A DNA stretch of 64,000 nt from Comamonas sp. KCTC 72670 (lineage in GTDB: Bacteria; Myxococcota; Myxococcia; Myxococcales; Myxococcaceae). Shown piece after piece: positions 18,847 through 28,633 of the stretch. A program made the translations under genes and the position numbers. The first letter of the stretch is position 1. Each line of letters begins with the position of its first letter. Location: NCBI GenBank assembly GCA_014656495.1, contig BNCN01000005.1, positions 248,001 through 312,000 of the forward strand. Reading direction: 5' to 3'. The notes beneath the pieces are model-generated. The model had not been told where the DNA came from. It saw nothing but the letters and a program-made list of their open reading frames with translations, and ran no database searches.

Positions 18847-20673
18847 ATGCACGACCCCGTCATCGGCATTGACCTGGGTACCACCAACAGCGCCGTGGCG
18901 ACCGTGGAAGACGGACGCCCGCGCCTGATTCCCGCGCGCGCGGGCGGCCGGTTGACCCCGTCCACCCTGGGCGTGAACTCCGCTGGTGAACGCGTGGTGG
19001 GCGTCGCCGCTCAAGCCCTGGCCGAGGAGCACCCGGACTCCGTGGTGTGGGCCACCAAGCGTTTCCTGGGGCGCCGCTTCACGCCGGAGCTGCTGCAAGA
19101 GGCGAAGGCGCTCGTGCCCTATCCGCTGGTGTCCGGCCCGTCGGGTGACGTGCGCGTGCGGCTGGCGGGGAAGGTGATGCCCGTCACGCAGGTCTCCGCG
19201 ATGATTCTGGGCGAGCTGGCCCTGGACGCGCAGGCGCACTTCGGCCGCCCCGTCACCAAGTGTGTCATCACCGTCCCGGCCAACTTCGACGACAACCAGC
19301 GGCAGGCCACGCGCGAGGCGGCCACCATCGCCGGGTTGGACGTGGTGCGGCTGGTGAACGAGCCCACCGCCGCGGCGCTGGCGTACGGCCTGTCGCGCGG
19401 CTTCGAGGGCAACGCGCTCGTCTTCGACCTGGGCGGCGGCACCTTCGATGTGTCCATCCTCGAGGTGAAGTCCGGCGTCTTCGAGGTGAAGGCCACCGGC
19501 GGTGACCCGAAGCTGGGCGGCGAGGACTTCGACCAGCGCATCGTCCAGTGGCTGTTGGCCCAGGTGGACGACGAGCTCCGCCACGTGGTGTCGCAGGACG
19601 CGCAGAGCCTGCGCCGGCTGAAGGTGGCCGCCGAGTCCGCCAAGCGCGAGCTCACCGAGAAGGAAGAGGCGTCCATCTATGTCTCCGGGCTGGGGGACCA
19701 CACCGCGCCCGGCAAGCGCATGGTGGAGCTGGAGACGGTGCTCACGCGCACCTTCTTCGAGACGCTGTCCGAGCCGCTGTCGCGCCGCTGCCTGGACGTC
19801 TGCGAGTCGGTGATGCGCGAGGCGAAGATGGACCCTCACGCGGTGGACGTGGTGCTGCTGGTGGGCGGCATGACGCGCGTGCCGCTGGTGCGGCGGCTGG
19901 TGGCGGACTTCTTCGGCCGCGCGCCCTCCACGGACGTGCACCCGGACGAGGCCGTCGCGCTGGGCGCCGCGGTGCAGGCCGACGAGCTCATCCGCCAGTC
20001 CGGGCAGGCGCTGCTGCTGGACGTCGCCACCCAGAGCCTGGGCGTGGGCGTCATGGGCGGGCGCGTGAAGCGGCTCATCCCCAAGAACACCGGCGTGCCC
20101 GTGGTGGCGCGCGACATCTTCTTCCCGGGCAGCTCCGGCCAGCAGGAAGCGCGCATCCCCGTGTACCAGGGCGAGAGCGAGTTCCAGGACGAGAACTACA
20201 AGCTGGGCGAGGTAGTGCTGAGGCGCCTCCACGTCGCCGCGCGCGGAGACGTGCCGCTGGAGGTCGTCTTCGAGCTGTCCAGCGAGGCGATTCTCTCCGT
20301 CAAGGCCACCGACCTGACCACCGGCAACATGGAGGCGGTGCGGCTGGAGGCCCGCGCGGGGTTGCCCCAGGGCGAGGCGGAGAAGCTGGGCGCGGAGCAG
20401 GCCCACTACGCGCGCTCGCAGGGCGTGGTGGACTCCAAGCGCGCGGAGGAGCTGTTCCGCAAGCTGCTGGAGCGGGGCGAGAAGCTGGCGCGGCTGCTCC
20501 AGCGCAGCGCGCAGGAGAACCCCAGCCCGGAGGCCGAGGCCACCCTGGGCACCGTGCAGCGCCTGCTGGACGGCGGCCGCAACGCCCTGGACAGCGGCAA
20601 CGCCGCGCAGTGCGCCGTCATCGCCCGTCAGCTCACCCGGTTGTTGTCCGGCCGCCAGGAGCCTCGCGCCTGA
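18847..20673 (+). CDS. Hsp70 (DnaK) paralogue
   Basis: Cytosolic ATP-dependent chaperone, 608 residues. The ATPase domain (about 1-370) is well conserved: [13 protein letters not shown] (phosphate 1), [31 protein letters not shown] (phosphate 2) and [12 protein letters not shown] (adenosine). The substrate-binding beta domain (about 375-490) has the ITxxV-like [10 protein letters not shown] block. The helical lid (about 500-608) is short, and the end lacks the EEVD-like tail. No dnaJ or grpE is adjacent, so this is a paralogue rather than the main DnaK. Myxococcus is known to carry specialised Hsp70 paralogues such as SglK and StkA; which, if any, this matches cannot be told. The next gene is 70 bp downstream in the same direction. 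Confidence 0.9.
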   Translation: MHDPVIGIDLGTTNSAVATVEDGRPRLIPARAGGRLTPSTLGVNSAGERVVGVAAQALAEEHPDSVVWATKRFLGRRFTPELLQEAKALVPYPLVSGPSGDVRVRLAGKVMPVTQVSAMILGELALDAQAHFGRPVTKCVITVPANFDDNQRQATREAATIAGLDVVRLVNEPTAAALAYGLSRGFEGNALVFDLGGGTFDVSILEVKSGVFEVKATGGDPKLGGEDFDQRIVQWLLAQVDDELRHVVSQDAQSLRRLKVAAESAKRELTEKEEASIYVSGLGDHTAPGKRMVELETVLTRTFFETLSEPLSRRCLDVCESVMREAKMDPHAVDVVLLVGGMTRVPLVRRLVADFFGRAPSTDVHPDEAVALGAAVQADELIRQSGQALLLDVATQSLGVGVMGGRVKRLIPKNTGVPVVARDIFFPGSSGQQEARIPVYQGESEFQDENYKLGEVVLRRLHVAARGDVPLEVVFELSSEAILSVKATDLTTGNMEAVRLEARAGLPQGEAEKLGAEQAHYARSQGVVDSKRAEELFRKLLERGEKLARLLQRSAQENPSPEAEATLGTVQRLLDGGRNALDSGNAAQCAVIARQLTRLLSGRQEPRA

Positions 20674-20743
20674 GCGTCCATCCTCGAACGGTGGCCCCGG
20701 GCGCCCGTGGCCTCGGACCCGCTTTCCGCCTATCCGTGAACGC

Positions 20744-21904
20744 ATGAGCCCTCCTCCCGCGCGCGACACCGTGTTCGTGGTGGACGACTCCCGGACCGCC
20801 CGGGAGGTGGTGCGGCTGCACCTGTCGCGGCTGGGCTGCGAGGCGGTGGCGCTGGAGGGCGGCGAGGCGTGCATGGCCGAGCTGGCCCGGCGCGCGCCGT
20901 CCCTCATCCTCCTGGACCTGCGCATGGAGCGCATGCAGGGCGACGAGGTGTGCCGCCTGGTGAAGGCCCACCCCGCGGGGCGCAACGTGCCCGTCATCAT
21001 GTTCACCTCCGGCGGCGAGCCGCACGAGGTGATGCACTGCTGGCGCGCGGGCGCCGACGACTTCCTGCCCAAGCCGGTGGCGCTGGGCGCGCTCGAGGCC
21101 AAGCTGGCCGCGGTGCGCCAGTCCCGGGAGCGCGCCCACGAGGCCCTGGCCCGCGGGCGGCGCGTGCTGCTGGTGGAGGGCGGCCGCTTCCTGCACACCT
21201 TCCTGGGCGGCTCGCTGGAGCAGGAGGGCCTCCACGTCCTCTACGCCCGGGACCTGGGCGACGCGGCGAACCTCGCGGCCGAGCACGGCGCGCGGCTGGA
21301 TGGCTTCGTGGTGGACGTGTCGCGCACGCCCCGCGAGGCCCTGGCCCTGGCGGCGAAGCTGCGGGACGCGCACCCGCGCAAGCCGCTGGTGCTGCTGTCG
21401 CGCGCCGAGGAGTCCCAGGACGTGCTGTCCCGCGCGCAGGCGCTGGGCGGCGGGCCGCTGCTGGAGAAGCGGCACATGGGCGCGGACGAGCTGCTGGCCC
21501 GCGTGCTGGGGCGCCTGCTGCCGGGCCACACGCCGCTGCGCGCCGCCGAGCGCGTGCCCTTCTTCACGGTGGTGGAGTTCTCCCTGCCGAACGGGGCGGT
21601 GCTGTCGGGCTTCAGCCATGACGCCGGCCCCGGGGCGCTCTTCGTGCGCACGCTCACGCCGGCCCGGGAGGGCACGCGGCTGTCCTTGAAGGTGCTGCTC
21701 GCGGGCCAGCGCGCCCCTTGCACCGCCGAGGCGATGGTGGCGTGGGCCAACCCGCCCCTGCCACCGGGGCCCTTCCGCGCCGCCGCGGGCATGGGGCTGC
21801 GGCTGGAGCAGCTGGACCCGGTCCTGACGCAGCAGTTCGTCCGGTTCGTCCCGAAGGGCCTCGGTTTTCCGGCCCCGGGTTCGCCTCGCGCCTCAGGTTT
21901 CTGA
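20744..21904 (+). CDS. Response regulator with two REC modules and PilZ-like domain
   Basis: A 386-residue signalling protein. REC1 (about 8-125) is complete: Asp14-Asp15, phospho-acceptor Asp58 (LILLDLRME), Thr89 and Lys110 (FLPKPV). A second receiver-like fold (about 137-255) is degenerate: the acidic pair is replaced by Glu-Gly (LLVEGG), although an Asp remains in FVVDVSR. Residues about 268-375 look like the PilZ-related TIGR02266 domain common in Myxococcus (ending in GMGLRLEQLDP). It could link phosphorylation to cyclic-di-GMP-like output, but the classical RxxxR motif is not evident, so ligand binding is uncertain. It follows the Hsp70 gene by 70 bp and may share its transcript. Confidence 0.85.
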   Translation: MSPPPARDTVFVVDDSRTAREVVRLHLSRLGCEAVALEGGEACMAELARRAPSLILLDLRMERMQGDEVCRLVKAHPAGRNVPVIMFTSGGEPHEVMHCWRAGADDFLPKPVALGALEAKLAAVRQSRERAHEALARGRRVLLVEGGRFLHTFLGGSLEQEGLHVLYARDLGDAANLAAEHGARLDGFVVDVSRTPREALALAAKLRDAHPRKPLVLLSRAEESQDVLSRAQALGGGPLLEKRHMGADELLARVLGRLLPGHTPLRAAERVPFFTVVEFSLPNGAVLSGFSHDAGPGALFVRTLTPAREGTRLSLKVLLAGQRAPCTAEAMVAWANPPLPPGPFRAAAGMGLRLEQLDPVLTQQFVRFVPKGLGFPAPGSPRASGF

Positions 21905-22060
21905 GAGGCTTTTCCACGGGCGGCGCCCGTCGTCCTGGGGGCTCCGGAGGAGCGGGCCGCTGGCACGCGGGTGGCAAAGGGCTCGGCCGCCGCTGGCGGG
22001 CACGACACCGGGCATGCCCTGGACGCCACCAGTGGGGCCGAAGCGCAAAGGGAGGGTCGA

Positions 22061-24175
22061 ATGCGGCAGTGGAAACGCTGGAGCTGGGCCGGAGTGGCGG
22101 CGGTGTTCGCCGCGGGCTGTGACGAGGGTTCGCCGAAGTCCCCCATCGACAACGAGCCCGTGCAGCAGGCGGCCCGCCTGGAGGCCTTCCCCGGTTGCGA
22201 GGCCCTGGAGCAGCACATCGAGGACACCGCGACGAAGCAGATGCGCGCGACGCTGGAGGTCTACAAGACGTACTACTTCGGGGGCGGGCGGGGAGAGGAG
22301 ATGCCCACCACGGGGGCGCCTCCGCCGCAGCAGGACTCGGCGGGCGGCGGAGACCGGCCCAACGACTACACGGGCACCAACAACCAGGTGGCCGGCGTCC
22401 ACGAAGCGGACTTCGTGCAGAACGACGGCACGCGCATCTTCGTGCTGTCCGGCAACCGGCTCTACGCCCACCGCTCATGGCCCGCGGAGCAGCTCGCGCG
22501 GACGGCGGTGCTGGAGGTGGAGGGCTGGCCTCGGGAGATGCTGCTCGACGCCGAGCGCAACCGGCTGGTCATCACCTCGGCGGTGCATGAGGCGCGGCCC
22601 GGGAAGGTGACGGGGGGGCGCGGCCCCATGGACGGGCCGGCCGTGGATTGCGCGGGCATGGGGTGCGGCTACGGCGGCTACGACAGCAACACCGTGAAGG
22701 TGACGGTGGTGGACGTGACGGACCTGTCGGCGCCCCAGGTGCTGGAGCAAATCTACCTGCCCGGCGGCTATCTCAACGCCCGCCGCGTGGAGGGGGCGGT
22801 GCGGCTGGTGCTGTCGGACGGCTTCCGCTGGCCGGAGGACGTGCGCCTCCATCCCGAGTACTCCTCCGGCCTCTTCGGGAGCCGGGAGCGGATGGCCGCG
22901 TACGTGGACGCGCTCGTGAAGCAGAACGAGCAGCGCATCCGCGCGCAGACGCTGGCGCAGTGGCTGCCGCCGGGACGGCGCGTGCTGGCCAACGGCGAGG
23001 CGGCGCCGCTCGCGTACGACTGCGCGTCCTTCTACCGGACCAACGCGCCCACGGGGCTGGGGCTGGTGTCCGTGCTGTCGATGAACCTGGACGCCAGCGA
23101 CTCCGCGCCCACCCGCACCAGCCTGGTGGCGGCGCCCGGCGAGGTGTACGCCTCCCAGGACGCGCTCTACCTGGCGGCCCGCCACTGGTGGTGGTGGCCG
23201 GAGCCGGGCCAGACGACGCACACGTACCTGCACAAGTTCGACATCCGGGACCCGAACGGCGCGACCTACGAGGGCAGCGGCACGGTGGAGGGGTACCTCG
23301 TCAACCAGTTCGCCATGGACGAGCACGAGGGCGTGCTCCGGGTGGCCACCACGGTGGACCTCCCCGCGGAGAACCCGAACCCTGGCAGTGGCGGCGACGT
23401 CGCGTGGACCCCGCCCGAGACGGTCAACCGCGTGGTGACCTTCCGGACGGTGGACGGGCAGTTGAAGGAGCTGGGCCGCAGCGCGGACCTCGCCCGGGGC
23501 GAGCGCATCTTCAGCGCGCGCTTCATGGGCAAGCGGGGCTACGTCGTCACCTTCCGGCAGGTGGATCCGCTCTTCACCTTCGACCTGTCGGACCCGGCGA
23601 ACCCGCGCATGGTGGGCGAGCTGAAGATTCCGGGCTTCTCCACGTACATCCACCCGCTGGGCGACTCGCACCTGCTCACCTTCGGCGAGCACCGCAACGA
23701 GGACGGCACCTGGCAGGACCGCGCGCTGAAGCTGTCCCTGTTCGACGTGAGCGACCTGGCCAACCCGCGGGAGACCTTCACGCATCAGCTCGGCTCGATG
23801 AGCAGCCACAGCGAGGCGCTCTACGAGCACAAGGCCTTCACCTTCTTCCCGGCGAAGGGGCTGTTGGCGATTCCCTTCATGGACTGGGACTACAACGCCT
23901 ACGACTACTGGTCGGGCTTCCGCAGCGAGCTGCGCGTCTTCCGCGTGGACACCGCCACGGGCTTCTCGCCGGTGGGGACGGTCTCCGTCCGGGACATGTA
24001 CCAGTCGTTCAGCGTCCGCAACTGGAGCTGGTACTGGAGTCCCACGGTGCGCCGCAGCATCATGGCGGATGACTACGTGTACACCGTCTCCGACGCGGGG
24101 CTGCGCGTGTCGCACGTGGCCAACCTGCAGGCGCCGGTGGCCACCGCGCCCTTCCTGCCGCCCGTGATGCCGTGA
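22061..24175 (+). CDS. Beta-propeller domain lipoprotein
   Basis: Exported lipoprotein of 704 residues. The signal ends in FAAGC with lipidated Cys20; the following Asp would retain it in the inner membrane by the E. coli rule, which may not hold here. After a Pro/Gly-rich spacer (about 60-100) comes a long beta-propeller with GTNNQVAGVHEADFVQNDG and repeated blade motifs such as VVDVTDLSAPQVL, FDLSDPANPRMV and FDVSDLANPRE. This layout matches the secreted beta-propeller family (PF09826), known from archaea and bacteria and of unknown function. GGGAGGG lies 4-5 nt before the ATG. A strong terminator hairpin follows. Confidence 0.88.
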   Translation: MRQWKRWSWAGVAAVFAAGCDEGSPKSPIDNEPVQQAARLEAFPGCEALEQHIEDTATKQMRATLEVYKTYYFGGGRGEEMPTTGAPPPQQDSAGGGDRPNDYTGTNNQVAGVHEADFVQNDGTRIFVLSGNRLYAHRSWPAEQLARTAVLEVEGWPREMLLDAERNRLVITSAVHEARPGKVTGGRGPMDGPAVDCAGMGCGYGGYDSNTVKVTVVDVTDLSAPQVLEQIYLPGGYLNARRVEGAVRLVLSDGFRWPEDVRLHPEYSSGLFGSRERMAAYVDALVKQNEQRIRAQTLAQWLPPGRRVLANGEAAPLAYDCASFYRTNAPTGLGLVSVLSMNLDASDSAPTRTSLVAAPGEVYASQDALYLAARHWWWWPEPGQTTHTYLHKFDIRDPNGATYEGSGTVEGYLVNQFAMDEHEGVLRVATTVDLPAENPNPGSGGDVAWTPPETVNRVVTFRTVDGQLKELGRSADLARGERIFSARFMGKRGYVVTFRQVDPLFTFDLSDPANPRMVGELKIPGFSTYIHPLGDSHLLTFGEHRNEDGTWQDRALKLSLFDVSDLANPRETFTHQLGSMSSHSEALYEHKAFTFFPAKGLLAIPFMDWDYNAYDYWSGFRSELRVFRVDTATGFSPVGTVSVRDMYQSFSVRNWSWYWSPTVRRSIMADDYVYTVSDAGLRVSHVANLQAPVATAPFLPPVMP

Positions 24176-24202
24176 GGCACGGCTGACGCGGAGCCAACCG
24201 CT

Positions 24203-24227
24203 CCCTGGAATGTCGGGCATTCCAGGG
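24203..24227 (+). terminator. Hairpin after the beta-propeller gene
   Basis: CCCTGGAATG pairs with CATTCCAGGG, a perfect 10-bp stem around TCGGG, 27 bp after the stop codon. Confidence 0.75.
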
Positions 24228-24338
24228 GGCGCGCCTGTCACGGGCGCGTCGCCGCGCCTTCTGGTCAGGCGGCGGGACGTGGGGCGTCGGATGCCGGCAG
24301 CGCATTCCACGCCGGAAGGCGCTATAGGCGCACTCCCC

Positions 24339-25736
24339 ATGTCCACCGCCGTCTTGCCAACGTCCTCCGTGAAGTCCCCCCGCACCGAGCTCCGGGAGCT
24401 GGCGCGGTTGGCGATTCCCATCGCGATTGCCCAGGGCGGGCAGGCGCTCATGGGCCTGGTGGACACGCTGGTGGTGGGCCGCGCGGGGACGGCCTCGCTG
24501 GCGGCGGTGGGGTTGGGCAACGGCCTCTATTTCGCCGTCAGCTCGTTCGGCATGGGGTTGATGATGGGGTTCGACCCCATGGTCTCCCAGGCCATTGGCG
24601 CGCGGCAGTTCACCCGGGCGCGGGCGCTGTTGTGGCAGGGCGCGTGGATGGCGTTCTGTGGGGGCGTGCTGCTGGCCACGTTGCTGACGCTGGCGCCGCG
24701 GCTGTTGCCGCTGGCGGGCATCGGCGAGGCGGAGGCCGCGGGGGCGCGGGAGTACCTGACGTGGCGCGCGCCCGGCATGCCCTTGATGTTGATGTTCCTC
24801 ACCATGCGCTCGTATCTCCAGTCCACGGCCTTCACGCGGCCCCTGGTGATCGCGACGGTGGTGGCCAACATCTTCAACCTGCTGGGGAACCTGCTGCTCG
24901 TCTTCGGCGGGTCGAGCCTGCCGGCGTACTTCGGGCCGCTGCGCGACGTGCCCGCGCTGGGCGTGGCGGGCTCCGCGATGGCGACGTCGGCGAGCATCGG
25001 CGTGGAGCTCCTCATCGCGGTGCTGTTCGTGCGCAGCCGTCCGGTGGAGGGCGCCGAGCGTGCCTCGCGCCTGCCGGTGTGGTCGGACATGGCGCGGGCG
25101 GTGCGGCTGGGCCTGCCCATTGGCCTGCACATCTGCGCGGAGGTCGGCGTCTTCGCGCTGGCGGGCGTGCTGGCGGCGCGGCTGGGGCCCGAGAGCGTGG
25201 GGGCGCACCAGATTGCGCTCTCCTTCGCGAGCGTCTCCTTCACCGTGGCCATGGGCATTGGCAACGCGGGCAGTGTGCGGGTGGGCTGGGCGGTGGGCGC
25301 GCACAACACGCCGCAGGCGCGGCTGAGCGGCTTCATGGCGCTGGCGGGGGGCGTGGGCTTCATGTCCATCAGCGGCCTGGTGTTCGCGCTGTTCCCCAAC
25401 ACGCTGGCGAAGCTGGCGGGGGCGCCCGCGGACGTGGTGCCGCTGTTGATTCCGCTGCTGATGGTGAGCGCCATCTTCCAGGTGTTCGACGGGGCGCAGG
25501 GCGTGGGCGCGGGCGTGCTGCGCGGCGCGGGCGACACGCGCTTCACCTTCCTGGCGAACATGGTGGGCCACTACGGCATCGGCTTGCCGGTGACGGTGCT
25601 GCTGGCCTTCCAGTGGGGCCTGGGCGTGGTGGGCATCTGGTGGGGCCTGTGCGCGGGCCTCGTCAGCGTGGCGGTGGCGCTGGTGTGGCGCTTCAACCGG
25701 AAGAGCGCGGGCACGCTGCGTCCGGTCGAAGCGTAG
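24339..25736 (+). CDS. MATE-family efflux transporter
   Basis: Inner-membrane exporter of drugs or metabolites driven by H+ or Na+. It is 465 residues with about twelve hydrophobic segments in two homologous halves, as in NorM-type MATE proteins. Typical marks include AIPIAIAQGGQALMGLVDTLVVGR in helix 1-2, GFDPMVSQAIGA in the first half, and HQIALSFASVSF with GRN-like GNAGSVRVGWAVGA in the second. The start at 24339 gives the expected short cytosolic N-terminus; 43 further upstream codons are open but look non-coding. Substrate not predictable. It converges with the esterase gene, with only 10 bp between. Confidence 0.92.
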   Translation: MSTAVLPTSSVKSPRTELRELARLAIPIAIAQGGQALMGLVDTLVVGRAGTASLAAVGLGNGLYFAVSSFGMGLMMGFDPMVSQAIGARQFTRARALLWQGAWMAFCGGVLLATLLTLAPRLLPLAGIGEAEAAGAREYLTWRAPGMPLMLMFLTMRSYLQSTAFTRPLVIATVVANIFNLLGNLLLVFGGSSLPAYFGPLRDVPALGVAGSAMATSASIGVELLIAVLFVRSRPVEGAERASRLPVWSDMARAVRLGLPIGLHICAEVGVFALAGVLAARLGPESVGAHQIALSFASVSFTVAMGIGNAGSVRVGWAVGAHNTPQARLSGFMALAGGVGFMSISGLVFALFPNTLAKLAGAPADVVPLLIPLLMVSAIFQVFDGAQGVGAGVLRGAGDTRFTFLANMVGHYGIGLPVTVLLAFQWGLGVVGIWWGLCAGLVSVAVALVWRFNRKSAGTLRPVEA

Positions 25737-25746
25737 CGCGCGGCGC

Positions 25747-26460
25747 CTACCAGGGCAGGTACTGCTGAATCATCTGCCGCCACACGGGCCAGTCGTGCGT
25801 GCCGCCTTGCCACACGGCGAGGTGGTTGCCGATGTCCTTCTTCCACAGCAGCTTGGAGAGGTGCTCGTTGGAGGGGCGGCAGAAGTCGTGCTCGCCCACG
25901 GCCAGCACCATCTCCACGCGCTGGAGCGCGGACAGCTGCGCCGGGTCCGTGAGGTTCGGCAGCCACTCCGTGCACGAGTGGAAATAGACGTCCGAGTCGT
26001 GGTGCCCGTCGAGGAACTCGTTCGTCTCGAACTTGCCGCCCATGGACAGCAGGCGCCGGAAGACGTGCGGGTGCCGCAGGCCAATGTTGTACGAGTGGAA
26101 GCCGCCGAAGCTGCACCCGGCCAGCGTGAGGCGCCCGCCCGTGCTGCGGGACTTGAGCAGGGGCACCACCTCGTGGAGCAGGTACTCCTCCCACTGCTGG
26201 TGGCGCCGGACGCGGTCCGCCGGGTGGGCGGCGGTGTTGAACCAGGACTCCTCGTCCACCGAGTCGGGGCACACCACGATGTACCGGCCGGACTGGATTC
26301 GGTCGGAGATGGCGCCGATGAGGCCGAAGTCCTCGGCCTGGAAGAAGCGGCCCTTGCTCGTGGGCAGCAGGAGCACGGGCTCGCCCGAGTGGCCGAAGAC
26401 GAGCAGCTCCATGTCGCGGTGCAGCCGTTCGCTGTACCAGCGGTGGTATTCGCGGTTCAT
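25747..26460 (-). CDS. Putative esterase (esterase D/antigen 85 type)
   Basis: Soluble alpha/beta hydrolase of 237 residues. The nucleophile elbow is GCSFGG with Ser117; an Asp lies in VGEHDF and the catalytic His in GGTHDWPVW near the C-terminus, the pattern of the PF00756 esterase family. There is no signal peptide, so it is cytosolic. The ATG at 26458-26460 (MNREYHRWY) is preferred over an in-frame TTG three codons upstream. The substrate is unknown; S-formylglutathione hydrolase relatives and enterochelin-esterase-like enzymes share this fold. It lies downstream of the HEAT-repeat gene in the same direction, but a hairpin separates them. Confidence 0.85.
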   Translation of the reverse strand: MNREYHRWYSERLHRDMELLVFGHSGEPVLLLPTSKGRFFQAEDFGLIGAISDRIQSGRYIVVCPDSVDEESWFNTAAHPADRVRRHQQWEEYLLHEVVPLLKSRSTGGRLTLAGCSFGGFHSYNIGLRHPHVFRRLLSMGGKFETNEFLDGHHDSDVYFHSCTEWLPNLTDPAQLSALQRVEMVLAVGEHDFCRPSNEHLSKLLWKKDIGNHLAVWQGGTHDWPVWRQMIQQYLPW

Positions 26461-26520
26461 GGCGCGCAACTTAACCGCAACGCGTCAACGGCTGCGACCA
26501 GGGTGCAATGGCATTTCGGA

Positions 26521-26554
26521 AGACAGCCGGGAGTGAACACCCGGGCGGCTGTCT
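26521..26554 (-). terminator. Hairpin after HEAT-repeat gene
   Basis: AGACAGCC pairs with GGCTGTCT (8 bp), continued by GGG/CCC after a 4-nt bulge, with an 8-nt loop. On the minus strand the stem is followed by TTCC. It lies 46 bp past the HEAT gene stop codon. Confidence 0.6.
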
Positions 26555-26599
26555 GGCTTTGCCGAGTCGACGGTTACCCGCCGGGCAGTTCGTTGCGGT

Positions 26600-28360
26600 T
26601 CATACGTTCTGCGCGCCGTGCCAGGTGATGGGCCCACAGACGCCGAGTTGGGGGGTGCATCCCAGCCGCACGCCCGCGTCGAGCAGGGCGGAGCGGTCCT
26701 CGTCCGTGCCGAGCCGGGAGAGGGCCTCGATGGCCGCCTCGACCTCGGGGGCGAAGGCGGCGGGGCGGGAGGCGTAGGGGATGTTGTCGCCTTTGGGGGA
26801 GGGTGCGTTGACGAGCACCTGGAGGAAGCGCGCCCGGCTGGCGGTGTCGCCCAGGTGGCCGAGCCAGCGGAGGGCCTTTGCGCGCAAGTCGGGAGTGGGG
26901 GCGTCCAGGGCCAGTTGCCGGAGCGGTGTCAGCCATTCTCGCTGGCCATGCTGGGCAAGCCCCGCGGACGCGGGGATGCGGACCTCGGGATGCGGCTCGT
27001 GGGCCAGGGAGAGGAGCCGGTCGACCCATGCCGGTCCGGACTCCCCGAGCGCGAGCAGGCCTTCGACGGCCATGCCCCGAATCCGCGCGTCCTGGTTTCG
27101 GAGTGCGGACAGGAGCAACGGTCGGTCTCCGGGCGTGGGTGTATTGAGCGCGGCCTGTTCGAGGACAGCGCCAATGAGTGGCGCGCTGCCAGGCGTCTGC
27201 TCCGCGTCCATCGCCCATTGGATGGCGGCGGGACGGTCCTGGTCCAACAGGTGTTCGAGTAGCTGAATCCGCACCTGTGAGTCCACGTCGGCGCCATCCA
27301 GGAGCGGGTACAACACGCGGCGCCGAGCCGCATCCCATTGAATCAGCAGGTCCTTGGCCCAGTGGAAGGACGGGTGGTGCTTCACGGGGACGTAGCGCCG
27401 CACCGGGGGCTTCGTGCGGGCGACGCTCTCCGCGCAGACGATGTATTCGAGCCGATACAGCAGCTCTTCCTCGCCCCAGTGCGCAATCAGGTCTGACAAG
27501 GGGAGCAGCAGGGCATTCGCTGCTCGGCGGTGGAGCGCCGGATGGGGGCGCGTGATGTGGGCCAGTTCATCGCGAGAGACGCCCCATGCCACTCGAATCA
27601 AACTCCTCTCCAGTTCCTTCGAGCGCATGCCCTGACACCACTCGATGACGAGCCGCAAGGCTTCGGGCCGCTCCCGCCAGGCGAGGGCGACATCGAGGTT
27701 GAGTTGCTCGCAGGCGTCGACATTCTCCTCGTGAAGGAGGTGACGGTCGGAGTGGTACCAGCGTTCGAACAGCCACTCCGCGAACGCGTACGGTTGGGCA
27801 GCGACGCCTTGTAGGGCGAGCTGGTAACAGAAGGGGTTGCGTTCGAGCCGGGGGCTGCGCGTGTTCCGTGCCTGCCTAAACCCCGGGTGCCGTGAAGTGA
27901 CGTGACTGCGCCGATGCGCGATGAGCAGACGGGCGCGGTTTCCTGGGGACAGCCGGAGGAGCGCTGCCTCCATGTCCGGACTGAACGTCACGAGCCTCGC
28001 GAAGTAGAGGAGATTGACCAGCGTGGCGCCTGGGCCGAGGCGCTCGCGAGGCGCTTCCTCGACTGGGATGAGCTCTCGCGCGGAGAGTTGGAGGCCGTGC
28101 CTCGCGCCTGCGCGTTGCGCGATGTCCCGGACGTGAAGGTCCTCGTTCGGGTCGAGCAGGAGGGCGCGGAAGAAGGGGAGTTGCTCGACGCCGCCGAACC
28201 TGCCGAGCATCCAGACGATTCGGCGCCGGAGGCTGACGTGCTCGGGAGGCGTGGCCTTCAGGAGGGAAATCAACTGCGCGCAGATGCTCTCGCGCGAGGA
28301 CCACACCAGACTGTGAGACGCGGGCAATTCAGACGCCGAGTTGGGTCCGGCTGGCGACAC
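26600..28360 (-). CDS. HEAT-repeat protein next to cas3
   Basis: A helical-repeat protein of about 586 residues, likely a protein-protein scaffold; exact role unknown. The C-terminal 330 residues show at least six HEAT-type units: paired helices with Asp/Arg/Leu at fixed sites, e.g. DVDSQVRIQLLEHLL, RDQDARIRGMAVEGLLALGE, PEVRIPASAGLAQHGQ, TPDLRAKALRWLGHLGD. The N-terminal half is less regular, with a Trp/Arg-rich central part. No enzyme motif was found. The start is uncertain: GTG at 28358-28360 is used, with TTG at 28327 as an alternative, neither with a good ribosome site. It is divergent from cas3 across about 270 bp; a link to CRISPR is only positional. Confidence 0.75.
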   Translation of the reverse strand: MSPAGPNSASELPASHSLVWSSRESICAQLISLLKATPPEHVSLRRRIVWMLGRFGGVEQLPFFRALLLDPNEDLHVRDIAQRAGARHGLQLSARELIPVEEAPRERLGPGATLVNLLYFARLVTFSPDMEAALLRLSPGNRARLLIAHRRSHVTSRHPGFRQARNTRSPRLERNPFCYQLALQGVAAQPYAFAEWLFERWYHSDRHLLHEENVDACEQLNLDVALAWRERPEALRLVIEWCQGMRSKELERSLIRVAWGVSRDELAHITRPHPALHRRAANALLLPLSDLIAHWGEEELLYRLEYIVCAESVARTKPPVRRYVPVKHHPSFHWAKDLLIQWDAARRRVLYPLLDGADVDSQVRIQLLEHLLDQDRPAAIQWAMDAEQTPGSAPLIGAVLEQAALNTPTPGDRPLLLSALRNQDARIRGMAVEGLLALGESGPAWVDRLLSLAHEPHPEVRIPASAGLAQHGQREWLTPLRQLALDAPTPDLRAKALRWLGHLGDTASRARFLQVLVNAPSPKGDNIPYASRPAAFAPEVEAAIEALSRLGTDEDRSALLDAGVRLGCTPQLGVCGPITWHGAQNV

Positions 28361-28633
28361 CGGCTGCGAACACGCAGGATGTTCAACAGAGCCTAGCGAC
28401 GGTGCTGCCCACGTGCAATCCCGTGGCCCGCGGGGTGTGACGCGCGCGGACGGTTCGACGCCGTGAGTCAGTCTGCCCGCACTCTTCCCTCCCGGACATA
28501 CCACCCGGGGGGGAGAGCGCATCGGGAGCGTTCGTAGGACAAGGCGCCTTGTGCCTGTCACTCGAAGGCAACCAGAATCCAACCCCACGCGCCTGTTCGA
28601 GAGAGCGGGCTCGTGCTCGGTGGGGGGAGTGTG

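Noticed and set aside
18670-21198. 842-codon minus-strand open frame opposite the Hsp70 gene
   Set aside because: The plus strand encodes a clear Hsp70; the antisense frame is His/Arg/Gln-rich without motifs. Similar antisense frames opposite the kinases (e.g. 52048-54576) were rejected for the same reason.
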